Positions 40,280-49,200 of a stretch of 64,000 nucleotides of DNA are shown here, one piece after another. Position 1 is the first letter of the stretch. Each line of letters starts with the position of its first letter. The stretch is from Candidatus Korarchaeum sp. (GTDB taxonomy: Archaea > Korarchaeota > Korarchaeia > Korarchaeales > Korarchaeaceae). The notes below the pieces were generated by a model that saw only the letters and a program-made list of their open reading frames with translations, searched no databases and was not told where the DNA came from. The stretch spans positions 806,001-870,000 of the forward strand of contig JAWAID010000001.1 in NCBI GenBank assembly GCA_038888615.1, written 5' to 3'. Position numbers and translations under genes: made by a program.

Positions 40280-40500
40280 ATTATGGGGTTACTGGAAACC
40301 GGATTCTTCGCCGGATAAGGAACCTATCTGTCTCGATAAACCCTAATAACTCTATAGCATAATCAAAATTAATCCAGTTTCATGAATCTTCTTTCAGATA
40401 AATCGTAGTTACGTTATTCAATATCAATCTTACCTGGACATATCTGTCCTGTGAGTGATGATGCTCTTAAAGACCATAATTATTTAGAAGATAATATTCA
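40280..40500. other. A/T-rich intergenic region upstream of the FtsZ-like operon
   Basis: No ORF or RNA gene recognised. It lies between the operon promoter and the T-rich terminator of the metal ABC operon. It contains short direct motifs (CTGTC, GATAA) but no clear operator. Confidence 0.35.
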
Positions 40501-40522
40501 TAATTCTTTAGCAAAAATTGGA
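40501..40522 (-). terminator. T-rich terminator of the metal ABC operon
   Basis: Immediately after the permease stop the minus strand reads TTTTTGTATT and then CCAATTTTTGC, two T-runs within 25 bp. Confidence 0.4.
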
Positions 40523-41326
40523 TCATAATACAAAAATTCTCCTCCTAATTTTGCTTATTAGCTTCGATATCGCGAGTAATATCACGGAGAAGAGCGATAT
40601 AGATGCCCCCACAGGTAGATCGAACGCGTAACTCATCCAAAGGCCTGAGAGGGAGGATATCACTCCAATGATAGCTGAAGCCATCGGCTGATATCTATCG
40701 CTCCTTAACAGAGGCACAGATGCCGCTACAGGATTGTAGAGGAGCGAGAAGACAAGGAAGCCACCTGTCACCTTCAAAGCGAGAGCTATAGCTGCGCCGC
40801 AAATGGCTAGCATGACAGTACTGTGCAGAACCACCCTCACACCCTCGGCCTCCGCTAACCTCCTATCGAAGATCATCGAGCTCAACTCGAGCCTGAAGGC
40901 CGATGCGTAACCCGAGAGGATGAGGAGGAGCAAGGACATACTTATCACCTTCCCAGGGGTAGCAGCCAGTAAGCTCCCCCAGAGGACACTAGCTACCTCT
41001 GAGGTCGCTAGAACCCTGATATTCGATAGGTATATCGAGAGAAGAGCTACTGAGGATGATGCTGAGAATAGGGCCATGCTTAGGAGCTCCCTCTCGTACT
41101 CGGATCTTGAGAACAATATTCCTAGGATGATGGACGATATGAGTGAGAATGAAAAAGCTCCATAAATGGGATCAAATCCGATGACAAGTCCTATAGACGC
41201 TCCTGCGAGTGCCGTATGGGCTACGCTGAAGCTCAGAGTGCTCACACCCATTCTCTGCACGTAGAAACCCAGGGTACCGAGTAGGAAGCCGGTTAGGATC
41301 GCTGTAAGCACTGCTATGAGAATCAA
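40523..41326 (-). CDS. znuB: Metal ABC transporter permease (ZnuB/MntB family)
   Basis: A 267-aa ABC-3 family permease with about eight hydrophobic helices. Family sequence LSFSVAHTALAGASIGLVIGFDPIYGAFSFSL (S-x-x-HxxLAGxSIG-x-x-x-G) near the N-terminus and KVTGGFLVFSLLYNPVAASVPLL near the end are typical of ZnuB/TroC permeases. It imports a divalent metal (Zn2+ or Mn2+). The TTG start overlaps the ATPase stop by 4 bp. Last gene of the operon. Confidence 0.88.
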   Translation of the reverse strand: MILIAVLTAILTGFLLGTLGFYVQRMGVSTLSFSVAHTALAGASIGLVIGFDPIYGAFSFSLISSIILGILFSRSEYERELLSMALFSASSSVALLSIYLSNIRVLATSEVASVLWGSLLAATPGKVISMSLLLLILSGYASAFRLELSSMIFDRRLAEAEGVRVVLHSTVMLAICGAAIALALKVTGGFLVFSLLYNPVAASVPLLRSDRYQPMASAIIGVISSLSGLWMSYAFDLPVGASISLFSVILLAISKLISKIRRRIFVL

Positions 41327-42009
41327 CCCACTACCCTCCCGCAGTTCATCCTTATCACGCGATCGAGATTGAGGGGGACCTCATCGTGACTTACCACCAC
41401 AATCGCTGCATCCTCCCTAGCCGAGTAATCCCTGAGGACCTCAGCTAGGATGGATCTCATCTCGAGGTCCATACTCGAGAAGGGCTCGTCCAAAAGTAGG
41501 AGCCTAGGTTTCCTCACCAGAGCCCTAGCTATCATGACTCTCTGCTGCTGTCCCCCGCTTAGCCTCCCGAAGGGATCTTCCATTAGCTTCCCTATCCCAA
41601 GGAGGCTCGAGATATCGTCTATCCTCGCCTCAAGCTCTGTTCTGAGAGATCCTAGGGGGGCTAGCCCCATGGAGATAACTTGCCTCACCGTGTAGCTCTC
41701 CTCAGGTGGTTTCATGAAGTTTTGAGGGACGTAGCCGCAGAGCTTCCTAACCTCAGCCACTCTTCTGCTCTTCGTGTTAACCCCAAATAGGAAGGCCTCT
41801 CCCCTAAACGGTTTGAGGAGCCCTAAGCAGGTCTCCAAGAGCGTGGTCTTCCCAGCGCCGTTCGGCCCGGTTATTAGCACGGACTCACCGGAACTTAAGG
41901 AGAGGTTGACCTCCCTTATGGCCGGTCTCCCGCTCCCTGAATAGGAGACCCAGACATCCTCCAGCCTCAGGGCCTCGCAGCGGGGGCTCAATCCGATCCC
42001 CTTCGCCAT
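41323..42009 (-). CDS. znuC: Metal ABC transporter ATPase (ZnuC/MntA family)
   Basis: A 228-aa ATPase: Walker A GPNGAGKTTLLETCLGLLKP, CGYVPQNFM Q-loop, signature RLSGGQQQRVMIARALV, Walker B LLLLDEPFSSMD, VVSHDEVPL. The GPNGAGKTTLL form and short length are typical of metal importers. It couples to the permease downstream (4-bp overlap) and the SBP at 42446-43357. Confidence 0.9.
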   Translation of the reverse strand: MAKGIGLSPRCEALRLEDVWVSYSGSGRPAIREVNLSLSSGESVLITGPNGAGKTTLLETCLGLLKPFRGEAFLFGVNTKSRRVAEVRKLCGYVPQNFMKPPEESYTVRQVISMGLAPLGSLRTELEARIDDISSLLGIGKLMEDPFGRLSGGQQQRVMIARALVRKPRLLLLDEPFSSMDLEMRSILAEVLRDYSAREDAAIVVVSHDEVPLNLDRVIRMNCGRVVG

Positions 42010-42027
42010 GAGTAAGGAAGTAAAAAT

Positions 42028-42441
42028 TTATACTGTTATCACTGCCTCCTCGAAGAGCTCCCCAAGCTCAGCTCCCTCGACGTAGGCGCTAGCGGAACCC
42101 AACCCCTCCCTCGAGGACATCTCCTCTATCAGCTCCCGAACCCCCTCCCTGAGCTTAAGCCTCAGCTTCAAGTTCTTTCTCCTACTGAGGAACAGGAACT
42201 CGATATCATCGTGCTCCTCCATCCTCAAGCTCATCTTCCCCGTGGTGCATCCGGTCGAGGCCTGTATCCCATCCACCGAGCAGGTGTAGGGGGTCCTCAC
42301 CGGGCACCTGATGGTGCAGGAGAGCTCATGCTCGTCCTCGGGTCTCAGCAGTTCGAGAGCCCTTAGACCAGCTCTGTAGCCTAGGACGAGCCAAGGTCCC
42401 CTGTGACCGTGCATCCTAACGGCATCCTCTAAGCTGAGCAC
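42028..42441 (-). CDS. FmdE-domain protein in the metal uptake operon
   Basis: A 137-aa protein of the FmdE (formylmethanofuran dehydrogenase subunit E-like) family. It has MHGHRGPWLVLGYRAGLRALELL, then CPVRTPYTCSVDGIQASTGCTTGKMSLRM with the cysteines and Asp of the metal site (C-S-V-D-G-I-Q-x-x-T-G-C-T). The usual GHxCP cysteine is Gly here (GHRGP). FmdE domains bind zinc, and outside methanogens their role is unclear. It sits between the metal-binding protein (4 bp upstream) and the ATPase (18 bp downstream), which suggests a metal chaperone, sensor or storage role (inference). Confidence 0.82.
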   Translation of the reverse strand: MLSLEDAVRMHGHRGPWLVLGYRAGLRALELLRPEDEHELSCTIRCPVRTPYTCSVDGIQASTGCTTGKMSLRMEEHDDIEFLFLSRRKNLKLRLKLREGVRELIEEMSSREGLGSASAYVEGAELGELFEEAVITV

Positions 42442-42445
42442 TGGA

Positions 42446-43357
42446 TCACCTCCTCCTGAGGATCAAGATCGCTTCAGCAATGACTATGACAGCTAAAATC
42501 GCGGTTAGAGCTTCGTAAAACTGAGCTTCGCTAGCTAACTTCCTCTCGGAAGCCCTGAGTTCAGCGTGAGATAGGGCTTCGGAGAGCCTCTCAACGTTCC
42601 ACACCATGACCTGTGTCATGTTCTTAAGCTCAGGAGGCGACTCCGGGAAGTTAGACAGAGCGACCTCCACGGCGTTCACCTGGGAGGCTAACCTCGATCC
42701 TATCTCGGTCCCGCTCTGAAGGTTGTCCACGACTAAAACTGCTCCGCTCTCAGTAGCGTTCTTCACTATGGACTCGAATAGCTTCGCTGATACCTTTTCA
42801 GGGGGTGGGAATGTGGCTATCACCCTGAAGCCCAGGAACTTGAGGAAGTCAGCTTGGAACATCATGCTGACCACCGGCTTTCCGGGGAAACCCCTCTCGT
42901 CCGCTATCCTCCTCATCTCCCTGACCGCTTCATCTATGGCCTTAAGGCACTTCTCGAGCTTAGCTGACGTAGTCAGACCTAAGTAGTGATCTAATACCTT
43001 AGATACGTTAGAGTAGAGGGATTTGAGCAGATCAGGGGTGTTCCAACCTCCGGATAATTTGACAGCAGGAGTCTCGCTTCCTGAAGCCCTCCTTAACTCC
43101 TCTATCCAGGGCTCTATACCGTGGTAAAGTATGAGATCGGCCTCAGCTATAGTGTAAGCGTCACTCGGCTTGGCATCGTAGTGCCCTGGGCAGATGTTCG
43201 GTGGTGCTATGACCTCTATATCGACCGAATCACCGGCTAGGTCCCTTACAATACTGCACAGGACCGTGGTGGAGCACACGACCTTGGACTTGTCAGCGGC
43301 CAATGGCGTGAGCGTCGGTATCAACAGTATCAGCAGGAGTGGAACTAGGGGTCTCAT
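42446..43357 (-). CDS. znuA: Metal-binding SBP of ABC transporter (ZnuA/TroA family)
   Basis: A 303-aa protein with a signal peptide (MRPLVPLLLILLIPTLTPLAAD), a cluster A-1 domain (VVCSTTVLCSIVRDLAGDSVDIEVIAPPNICPGHYDAKPSDAYTIAEADLILYHGIEPWIEEL), and an unusual C-terminal TM anchor (FYEALTAILAVIVIAEAILIL). The HYD and YHGIEPW His residues lie where metal ligands are expected; the third His of ZnuA is uncertain. The frame opens at 43492, but the ATG at 43357 lies 24 bp from the TATA centre and begins the signal peptide. The promoter is overlapped by a 31-bp palindrome. Confidence 0.85.
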   Translation of the reverse strand: MRPLVPLLLILLIPTLTPLAADKSKVVCSTTVLCSIVRDLAGDSVDIEVIAPPNICPGHYDAKPSDAYTIAEADLILYHGIEPWIEELRRASGSETPAVKLSGGWNTPDLLKSLYSNVSKVLDHYLGLTTSAKLEKCLKAIDEAVREMRRIADERGFPGKPVVSMMFQADFLKFLGFRVIATFPPPEKVSAKLFESIVKNATESGAVLVVDNLQSGTEIGSRLASQVNAVEVALSNFPESPPELKNMTQVMVWNVERLSEALSHAELRASERKLASEAQFYEALTAILAVIVIAEAILILRRR

Positions 43358-43377
43358 AGGGCTCAGCGGCAATGCCA

Positions 43378-43385
43378 AAATATAA
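43378..43385 (-). promoter_or_regulatory. TATA box of the metal ABC operon
   Basis: Minus-strand TTATATTT, about 24 bp before the ATG at 43357 (leaderless). It directly abuts the palindromic operator. Confidence 0.65.
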
Positions 43386-43415
43386 GTATTACTATTATCA
43401 GATAATAGTAATACT
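43385..43415. promoter_or_regulatory. 31-bp perfect palindromic operator of the metal ABC operon
   Basis: AGTATTACTATTATC (43385-43399), central A, then its exact reverse complement (43401-43415). The arms are 15 bp each with no mismatch. It covers the BRE and touches the TATA box, so a bound dimer would block TBP/TFB. This is the layout of a metal-dependent repressor site. The regulator is not identifiable here, and the motif does not match a consensus I know. Confidence 0.75.
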
Positions 43416-43668
43416 GTTGAGCGGGCTCTCCGTCGAGCCGGGACTCGGTTCGAAGCTTGGCTGAACGAAAACACATCTTTTCTCAAGCTCACTACCAGCC
43501 TTTTGGTGAGTTCACCGTAAGAAGCCCGACAAGATGGTCCTTAAACTTCAGGCGAGCTAGGGAAAGTGGTGCGAGCCTCTCAAAGGCTCGGGTAGTCACA
43601 GGTCGAATTAAGTGGTACGACCGAAGGGAGCCGAGGGGCAGCTGAGCTAATGCGAAATAGTACTCCGC
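43416..43668. other. Intergenic region with a hairpin, no gene recognised
   Basis: 253 bp. It contains CGAGCCT-CTCAA-AGGCTCG at about 43572-43590 (7-bp stem) and a smaller CGAG/CTCG stem near 43432-43446. No TnpB, tRNA, SRP or RNase P motif was recognised. A non-coding RNA is possible but unsupported. Confidence 0.3.
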
Positions 43669-43917
43669 TCACGGGGCCCTGTAGACGACGCACCTATCTA
43701 AGTCCCCCTCCTTACCCAGGCACTCGAAGCCCAACCCCAGCCTCTTAGCTAAGGCTTCAGCGGCCCTCGCTGGGAATGAGGAGTTATCCAATATGAGGAG
43801 GATCCCCTCCCCCTCCTTAAGCTCCCTGGCTAGCCTTAGGAAAGTGGCCACCGGGGACTCCGTACAACCCTCCATCCTCTTGGCCATGTCGATCTCTGAG
43901 ACTATCCTGTAGCTCAA
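43669..43917 (-). CDS. Small TusA-like protein next to IscU/IscS
   Basis: An 82-aa protein. The pattern GCTESPVATFLRLARELKEGEGILLILDNSSFPARAAEALAKRLGLGFE matches the beta-alpha-beta layout of TusA/SirA sulfur carriers, with a Cys (residue 18) two residues before the Ser-Pro that replaces the usual Cys-Pro. A second Cys is in FECLGKEG. The likely role is sulfur transfer, by context rather than a firm match. The TTG start has AGAGGTGATCCC upstream. It follows the IscU-like gene by 4 bp. Confidence 0.55.
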   Translation of the reverse strand: MSYRIVSEIDMAKRMEGCTESPVATFLRLARELKEGEGILLILDNSSFPARAAEALAKRLGLGFECLGKEGDLDRCVVYRAP

Positions 43918-43921
43918 GGGA

Positions 43922-44413
43922 TCACCTCTCAGCCCTCGATCCGCCTCTATATAACCTTTCTATGAGCTCCTCTTCCTCTATAGCTTGCTTCTCCACAGCT
44001 GTTAACTCTTCCGGTAACCACTCAGGCCTCCTCTCCCCATAGTACCTCCTTATAGCCCTCCTCAGGGCCCCCACAGCTAGTATGCTGCAGTGCCTCTTGA
44101 CGGGGGGCAGGCCTCCCAGCTCATCAGCCACTCGCTGCCAATCGATGCCCCAAGCTTCCCTCAGGGTCCTTCCCCTCACGATCTCGGTGAGCACGCTGGC
44201 TGCAGCTATGTTAGCAGCGCAACCGTAACTCTCGAACTTAGCGTCCTCTATAACATCCCCTCTTATCCTCAGGTAGATGCTTATGACATCGCCGCAAGCA
44301 GGACTCCCGGCTTGAGCGGACGCATCGGCATTCTCCATCCTCCCCAGGTTCCTGGGGTTCCTGAAGAGCTCCAATACCTTGGGGGTGTAGGGTAGCGGTA
44401 CTCTGGTGCTCAT
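43922..44413 (-). CDS. iscU: IscU/NifU-like Fe-S scaffold protein
   Basis: A 163-aa protein with the three conserved scaffold cysteines: SPACGDVISIYLRI, FESYGCAANIAAASVLTEIVRG, and PPVKRHCSILAVGALRRAI. It also has the LELFRNPRNLGRMENADA N-terminus of the family. IscU assembles Fe-S clusters on these cysteines with the adjacent Asp. The C-terminal 35 residues are a charged helical extension. It lies 70 bp downstream of the cysteine desulfurase and is followed by the TusA-like gene, forming a sulfur-mobilisation set. Confidence 0.92.
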   Translation of the reverse strand: MSTRVPLPYTPKVLELFRNPRNLGRMENADASAQAGSPACGDVISIYLRIRGDVIEDAKFESYGCAANIAAASVLTEIVRGRTLREAWGIDWQRVADELGGLPPVKRHCSILAVGALRRAIRRYYGERRPEWLPEELTAVEKQAIEEEELIERLYRGGSRAER

Positions 44414-44484
44414 GATCCCCTTAAAACAATTGTTTTAGAATATAACCCTTTCCATGGGGGCCGCTGACCCCGATGAGGATGAGC

Positions 44485-45687
44485 TCAGAGGGGGCTCATA
44501 GACCTGAGTCTCTCAACGGCCTCCCTCACCTGCTCGCTCACGTACCTCATCTCCTCCATCCCGTGATACCTAGTCAGTTTGAAGAGCAAACTGCCGTGAG
44601 CCTCCTCGTGCTTCCTCCCTATGGCTAGCATCACGTGGCTCGGCTCAAGCACCCTGCTCGTGCAAGCGCTACCGCTGGACACGTAAACCCCCCTCATGCT
44701 GAGCTCAACCGTTAGCGCCTCTCCCTCGACCCTCAGGAAGCTCATGTTAACGTTATCGGGGGCTCTCTCCTTCCCCGAGGGACCGTTCAGAATGCATTCA
44801 GGAACGCTATCGATTATAGAACCTATCAGAAAGTCCCTGAGGGAGGTCATCTTCCTCACGTTACCGTCGAAATCCTCGAAAGCCAGCTCAATTGCCTTCC
44901 TGAATCCCGCTATTGCTGGCACGTTCTCGACCCCCGGCCAAAGCGCTTGGCCACTCAGGGCCCCTCTCAGCACGGGTTGCACCTCGACGTCATCCCTAAC
45001 GTAGAGGACAGCAGCTCCCTTCGGGCCCAGGATCTTGTGAGAGCTTACAGTGAGCATATCGACGTCTAACTCATTCAGGTCTATCGGTACCCTAGCGTAG
45101 GCATCGCAGGCATCTGTGTGGAAGAGGGCATCCGAATTTCTATCCCTCACTACCTCGATCAGCTCCCTCAACCTCTGCACTGTACCTATCTCGTGGTTCA
45201 CGTGCTGAATGCTCACCAGCAGCGTATCCTTATCCACTAACTCAGAGAGGATCTCACCCATAACGAAGCCCTGCTCATCAACAGGAGCCCTGACTACTTT
45301 AAACCCAGCTTCCTCCAGGGAAAGAGCTGGCAAGAGCACGCTGTAGTGCTCTATGTCCGATACGATTATTTTCCTCCCCCTACTCCTGTTCGCCCTAGCT
45401 GAGCCGATTATCGCTAAGTTGTTGGCCTCGGTCCCGCTGTGGACGAAGTTCACGTCCTCCTTATCACCGTTCAGCGTCTTGGCCACCAGCTCGGATGTCT
45501 CATCCAACACCTCGAATGCCTCCCATCCCGGCTTGTTGGTTATGGAAGGATGTCCGTAGCCCACTACGTTGAAATAGGGGATCATAGCTTCCACGACCTC
45601 TCTAGGAACCCATCCTGAGTTCTCATTATCGAGATAAACCTCTTTAGCAGGTTTCCCATGTACCCTCAGTAGATCCTCGATACCCAT
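44485..45687 (-). CDS. iscS: Cysteine desulfurase (NifS/IscS family)
   Basis: A 400-aa PLP enzyme. FVHSGTEANNLAIIG, IEHYSVLLPAL, HVNHEIGTVQ, FHTDACDAYARVPIDL, and the PLP lysine in VSSHKILGPKGAAVLY are present. The catalytic Cys loop SSGSACTSRVLEPSHVMLAIG is the group-I (IscS/NifS) form. It removes sulfur from cysteine for Fe-S clusters and thio-cofactors. The ATG at 45687 has GGAGGTG upstream; an earlier ATG (45705) overlaps this ribosome-binding site. It is the first gene of the IscS-IscU-TusA-like unit. Confidence 0.93.
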   Translation of the reverse strand: MGIEDLLRVHGKPAKEVYLDNENSGWVPREVVEAMIPYFNVVGYGHPSITNKPGWEAFEVLDETSELVAKTLNGDKEDVNFVHSGTEANNLAIIGSARANRSRGRKIIVSDIEHYSVLLPALSLEEAGFKVVRAPVDEQGFVMGEILSELVDKDTLLVSIQHVNHEIGTVQRLRELIEVVRDRNSDALFHTDACDAYARVPIDLNELDVDMLTVSSHKILGPKGAAVLYVRDDVEVQPVLRGALSGQALWPGVENVPAIAGFRKAIELAFEDFDGNVRKMTSLRDFLIGSIIDSVPECILNGPSGKERAPDNVNMSFLRVEGEALTVELSMRGVYVSSGSACTSRVLEPSHVMLAIGRKHEEAHGSLLFKLTRYHGMEEMRYVSEQVREAVERLRSMSPL

Positions 45688-45792
45688 GAGCACCTCCGCA
45701 TCCACCCGAAGGAGGCAATAATAACGTTGCTCACCCGAAAGCTCCTCTTTCCCTGAGGAAATCCATCGCGAAAACCGTTATCACCTCAGTTA

Positions 45793-46248
45793 CTAAATGG
45801 ATTCTGTATCCACGGACTCGTTGAAACTGCGTATATTTGGGGGTATAGTGAAATCGTTCATGAAGAACCTCTTATCTAGCCCCGCGGTCCCTCCGCAGTA
45901 TCTAGGACGACTTCCAGTAACAGGAGTCACTACGCTCTCTAACCTCTTGACGTAAGCGTTATCCAGTAAAGACGGCTCAGTCCTCCATCCCGGTTGTCTG
46001 TACTCAGGAGGGTTCTTCCCCAATCAGTTGTCCTCACCACTGGCCTCCTCAAGCCTCCTGAGCATCTGATCCTCGACCTCCCTCAGAGTCTCGCCAGGCG
46101 ACCACCCTATCCTGCACCTCAGCCCAGGGGCATTGAAGGACCGTCTTCCCCCGGCCATCAGCCGGAGTTGAGGAACGTCGTGAAGCCCAATCATCTCATC
46201 GCACTCCTCAGCATAGCCAAAGCCTATCCTCCTTCTCCCCTCACTGAG
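45793..46248 (-). pseudogene. Decayed M20 peptidase / DapE-ArgE-like gene (C-terminal half)
   Basis: One minus-strand frame carries RRSFNAPGLRCRIGWSPGETLREVEDQML, then a TGA, then GKNPPEYRQPGWRTEPSLLDNAYVKRLESVVTPVTGSRPRYCGGTAGLDKRFFMNDFTIPP. The T-G-x-x-P-R-x-x-G-G-T-A-G-x-D-x-R-F-F motif is diagnostic of M20 deacylases such as succinyl-DAP desuccinylase. The dimerisation-domain PG segment precedes it. The catalytic N-terminal half is missing and the frame is interrupted by at least one stop, so this is a remnant. The last residues (IRSFNESVDTESI) no longer match the family. Confidence 0.7.
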
Positions 46249-46271
46249 GAAAAGGGGAGGGTAAGTTTACA

Positions 46272-49200
46272 CTATTTCCTACGATTCACGCCAATCTCTC
46301 TCCTAGCTTTTGCCCTCTCTGACCTAGCTGCAGTGCGGTAGAAAACTAAGGCGAGTGGTAAGAAGCTTGCTAGGGTCTCAGGTAGGTATTTGGTTTCATC
46401 GAAGGTCTTGAAGAGGAGCTCCCTCTCGGATAGGTCCTTCTCAGGAGATTCGAGCTCACTCAGGAGAATAGCTCTGTCAGCAGCTATCAAAGTGAGGTTG
46501 GCCTCACTCGTGCTCACATCACGAGCTTCCCTCACGCTCCTCTGGAACGCATGGTACCTCTCCAGCTTAACCTCGCCGCTGGCCTCGATCCTCACTGGGG
46601 TCCTGAACCTGACCACCAGCGAGCTCATCCCGGGCACTCCCTCCAAGCTCAGGTCCGCGTAGAACCCATCCCCCCTCAGGTACTCCAACTTCTCAGCCCT
46701 CAAAACGAGCTCCGTTGAATTTAGGTAGGTCTTAGTTCCCTCCTTCATGATCCAAACGGGCCTTCCGGAGATCTTAACACTCCCGGAGACCTTCAATCCT
46801 GTGATTATCGCTTTTATTCGTGGTACCTCGGATTCAACGCCGCTTACACTGATCTTCAGCCCCGGAAACATTCTCTTAGCTTCTGTCAGGTTCCTAAGAC
46901 CTCTTTCTACCCATTCTCTCAATTCTCCTGAGACATCTAGCTTGAGGGAGCATAAATCATCTTTCCAAATCAAGCTATGACTTCCGGAGACCTTACCGCT
47001 GATCGTGCCGGTGAAGTTCCCCGTCTCGAAACCCAGGACCCCTAAACCCCCGACATCTGGAAGCTCAATGACCCTCCCGTTCACGGAAGCCTCCAGGTGA
47101 TCCCCTAACCTGAGCCTTATCTCGTTGCACTCCCAACTCAGCGGGACGGGTACGGGGGTTCCTGAGGAGACGCTCCCACCTCTCACGACCCTATTTACCG
47201 CTACCCCCTTATCCAGGTAGACCTGGAATATCCTGTAGTTCTTGAGGTTCTCGAATTCATATATTATGCCGACGTAACCGGCCAGGTCGCCGCAGGCGTT
47301 CAATACGAGCTCACCCCTATCCAGCTCGTAAGTCGTTATGGCTATGTTCCTCGTCGCTCTAACCCTTAACCCCCCCTCGACCTCTGAGAAGTTCCCCCTT
47401 AAGTAGAGCCACCTTAAATCAGCCCTCTCCCTCGGAAGCTCCTCATCTATCGTCTGATTGGCTGAGCTGGGCCCTATGCAAATCCCCACTGGGGCTCCGG
47501 GGTCATCGCTCAGGTAGATCGAGTGAATAGGTAGGTCCCCCCTCACGAGCTCGTAGGCGATCAGGCTCCTCCTCATGAAGTAGACATCCGAGGGGAGTAT
47601 TAGGGATACGCTCGCGTTCGGGACAGGCGGTTTCGATAGATTGAGGATTTTGAGGGAAGGTACAGATGGGATAGGACCTAGGAACATGAAGAGGTAATTA
47701 TAAGTGGCGTTTTCTCCATTTAAGAACGCTAAATCACCTAGGGTTGTGAGGACAGCGACCTTATCCCCTCTCGATAGGTCGCTGAGTAGGAGCAAGGGGA
47801 CCTCGGGTCCCTTCGCGATCCAAACTGAGGGCTGCATCATCACGTCCCTAGCGTGCATCAGGGAGCTCACGGTCGATGAGTAGTGACTCAGGACCAGCAG
47901 GGGGTAATCGGCTCTCAGATCCCCAGTGATCGCGAGATTCAAATCGGGAGTTGAGATCGCTCCGGAGCCCCTCTCACTCAACTGGTCCCAAAGCTGGATG
48001 CTGAAGGCTGTCGATGAGAAACCGGTCACTATCAAGCCGGCTAAAAGGATCGCCTGGAGCTTGGAGCTCCTCGATAGCTCCCTCATCCTCCTGAGGAGCA
48101 GTGAGGATAGAACAGCCAAGCCCAAAGCGGCGTAGAGTGGAAACCTGTACTCCCAGTAGGAGAAGCTAGCTACTGAGAGCTTGAGGTAAGTGACAGCCCT
48201 ACCCAGGAGGAGGCTCGTGAGGATGAAGAGGACGTAGCTCTTCAATGCCTCATCCATCTTCGAGTTGAGGGAGAGTATGCCGAGAAGCCCAGCGATACCC
48301 AATAGGTTTGGGTAGAGGAACCAGGGTACGTGACCAAGGTAGAATAACTCGCTCACGTTAACTTCACCCAAGTGGAGCTGCCAGACGATCAATCCCGCTG
48401 AGTAGAGAGCTAGCAATGCTGAGATCATTACGCTACGCCCTCCGGAGATGAAGCGCTCGAAGCGTGTTAGGGGCTCCACCAGGTACCTCCCCCTGAGCTC
48501 GCTTAGGATCAGCGAGAGGGCCCCCGAGATCAGCAGGTAGAGGGAGGTGGAGGCCGGGGCTCCCTCGTAGATCCCCGGGATCAAGTAGAGGGAGTACAGG
48601 AGGAGCCCCGCTAACGTAACACCTAGGGCGGAGTGCCTCCTCCTTCCGAGGAGGAGGGAGACGAGAACTAAGTAAGCTGAGAAAACGAGGGCCTCGGCTA
48701 CGTGCAAGAGGAAGGCGAGTGATGTCGATGAGAAAACGTAGAGGACCTTCCTCCTTCCCTCCACGTATAGGTCAGAGTAGAGGAGGAACGCCAGTAGGCC
48801 TATAGCTGTCGTTAAGGGTAGGCCCCAGAAGAAGACGGGCTGACTCCATATCAGGGACCTGTAGGAGGCCTCATTGGCCTTCTCCAGCATATCGTAACTG
48901 GTCCCGTACCTGATGACGGCCAGGGAAGCGAGGCTCGTGAAGAGGCTCCAGGTGAGGAGGGCCTCGCCCCTCGACCTCAGCTTCGAGAAAGATGAAGCTA
49001 CGATTAGGAAACTCATCAAGTTCAGTGGAATCGCTGTCAGCATCACGCTGAAGGGATCAGCTCTCTCGATCAGGTAAACAGTGCCGAGAAGGGAGTGAAA
49101 TCCGAGATAACTCCACCCATGGTAATCACCTGGCCTCCTAGCTAGCTCCCAGGCCGCGTCCTGATGGTAGAGCACGTCGTTCGTGGTGAGCATGAATATG

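Noticed and set aside
43416-43668. Possible tRNA or stable RNA (GGTTCGA-like string near 43447 and a 7-bp hairpin near 43580)
   Set aside because: No acceptor, D or anticodon arms can be folded around it, and no SRP, RNase P or snoRNA boxes are present. Left as unannotated spacer.
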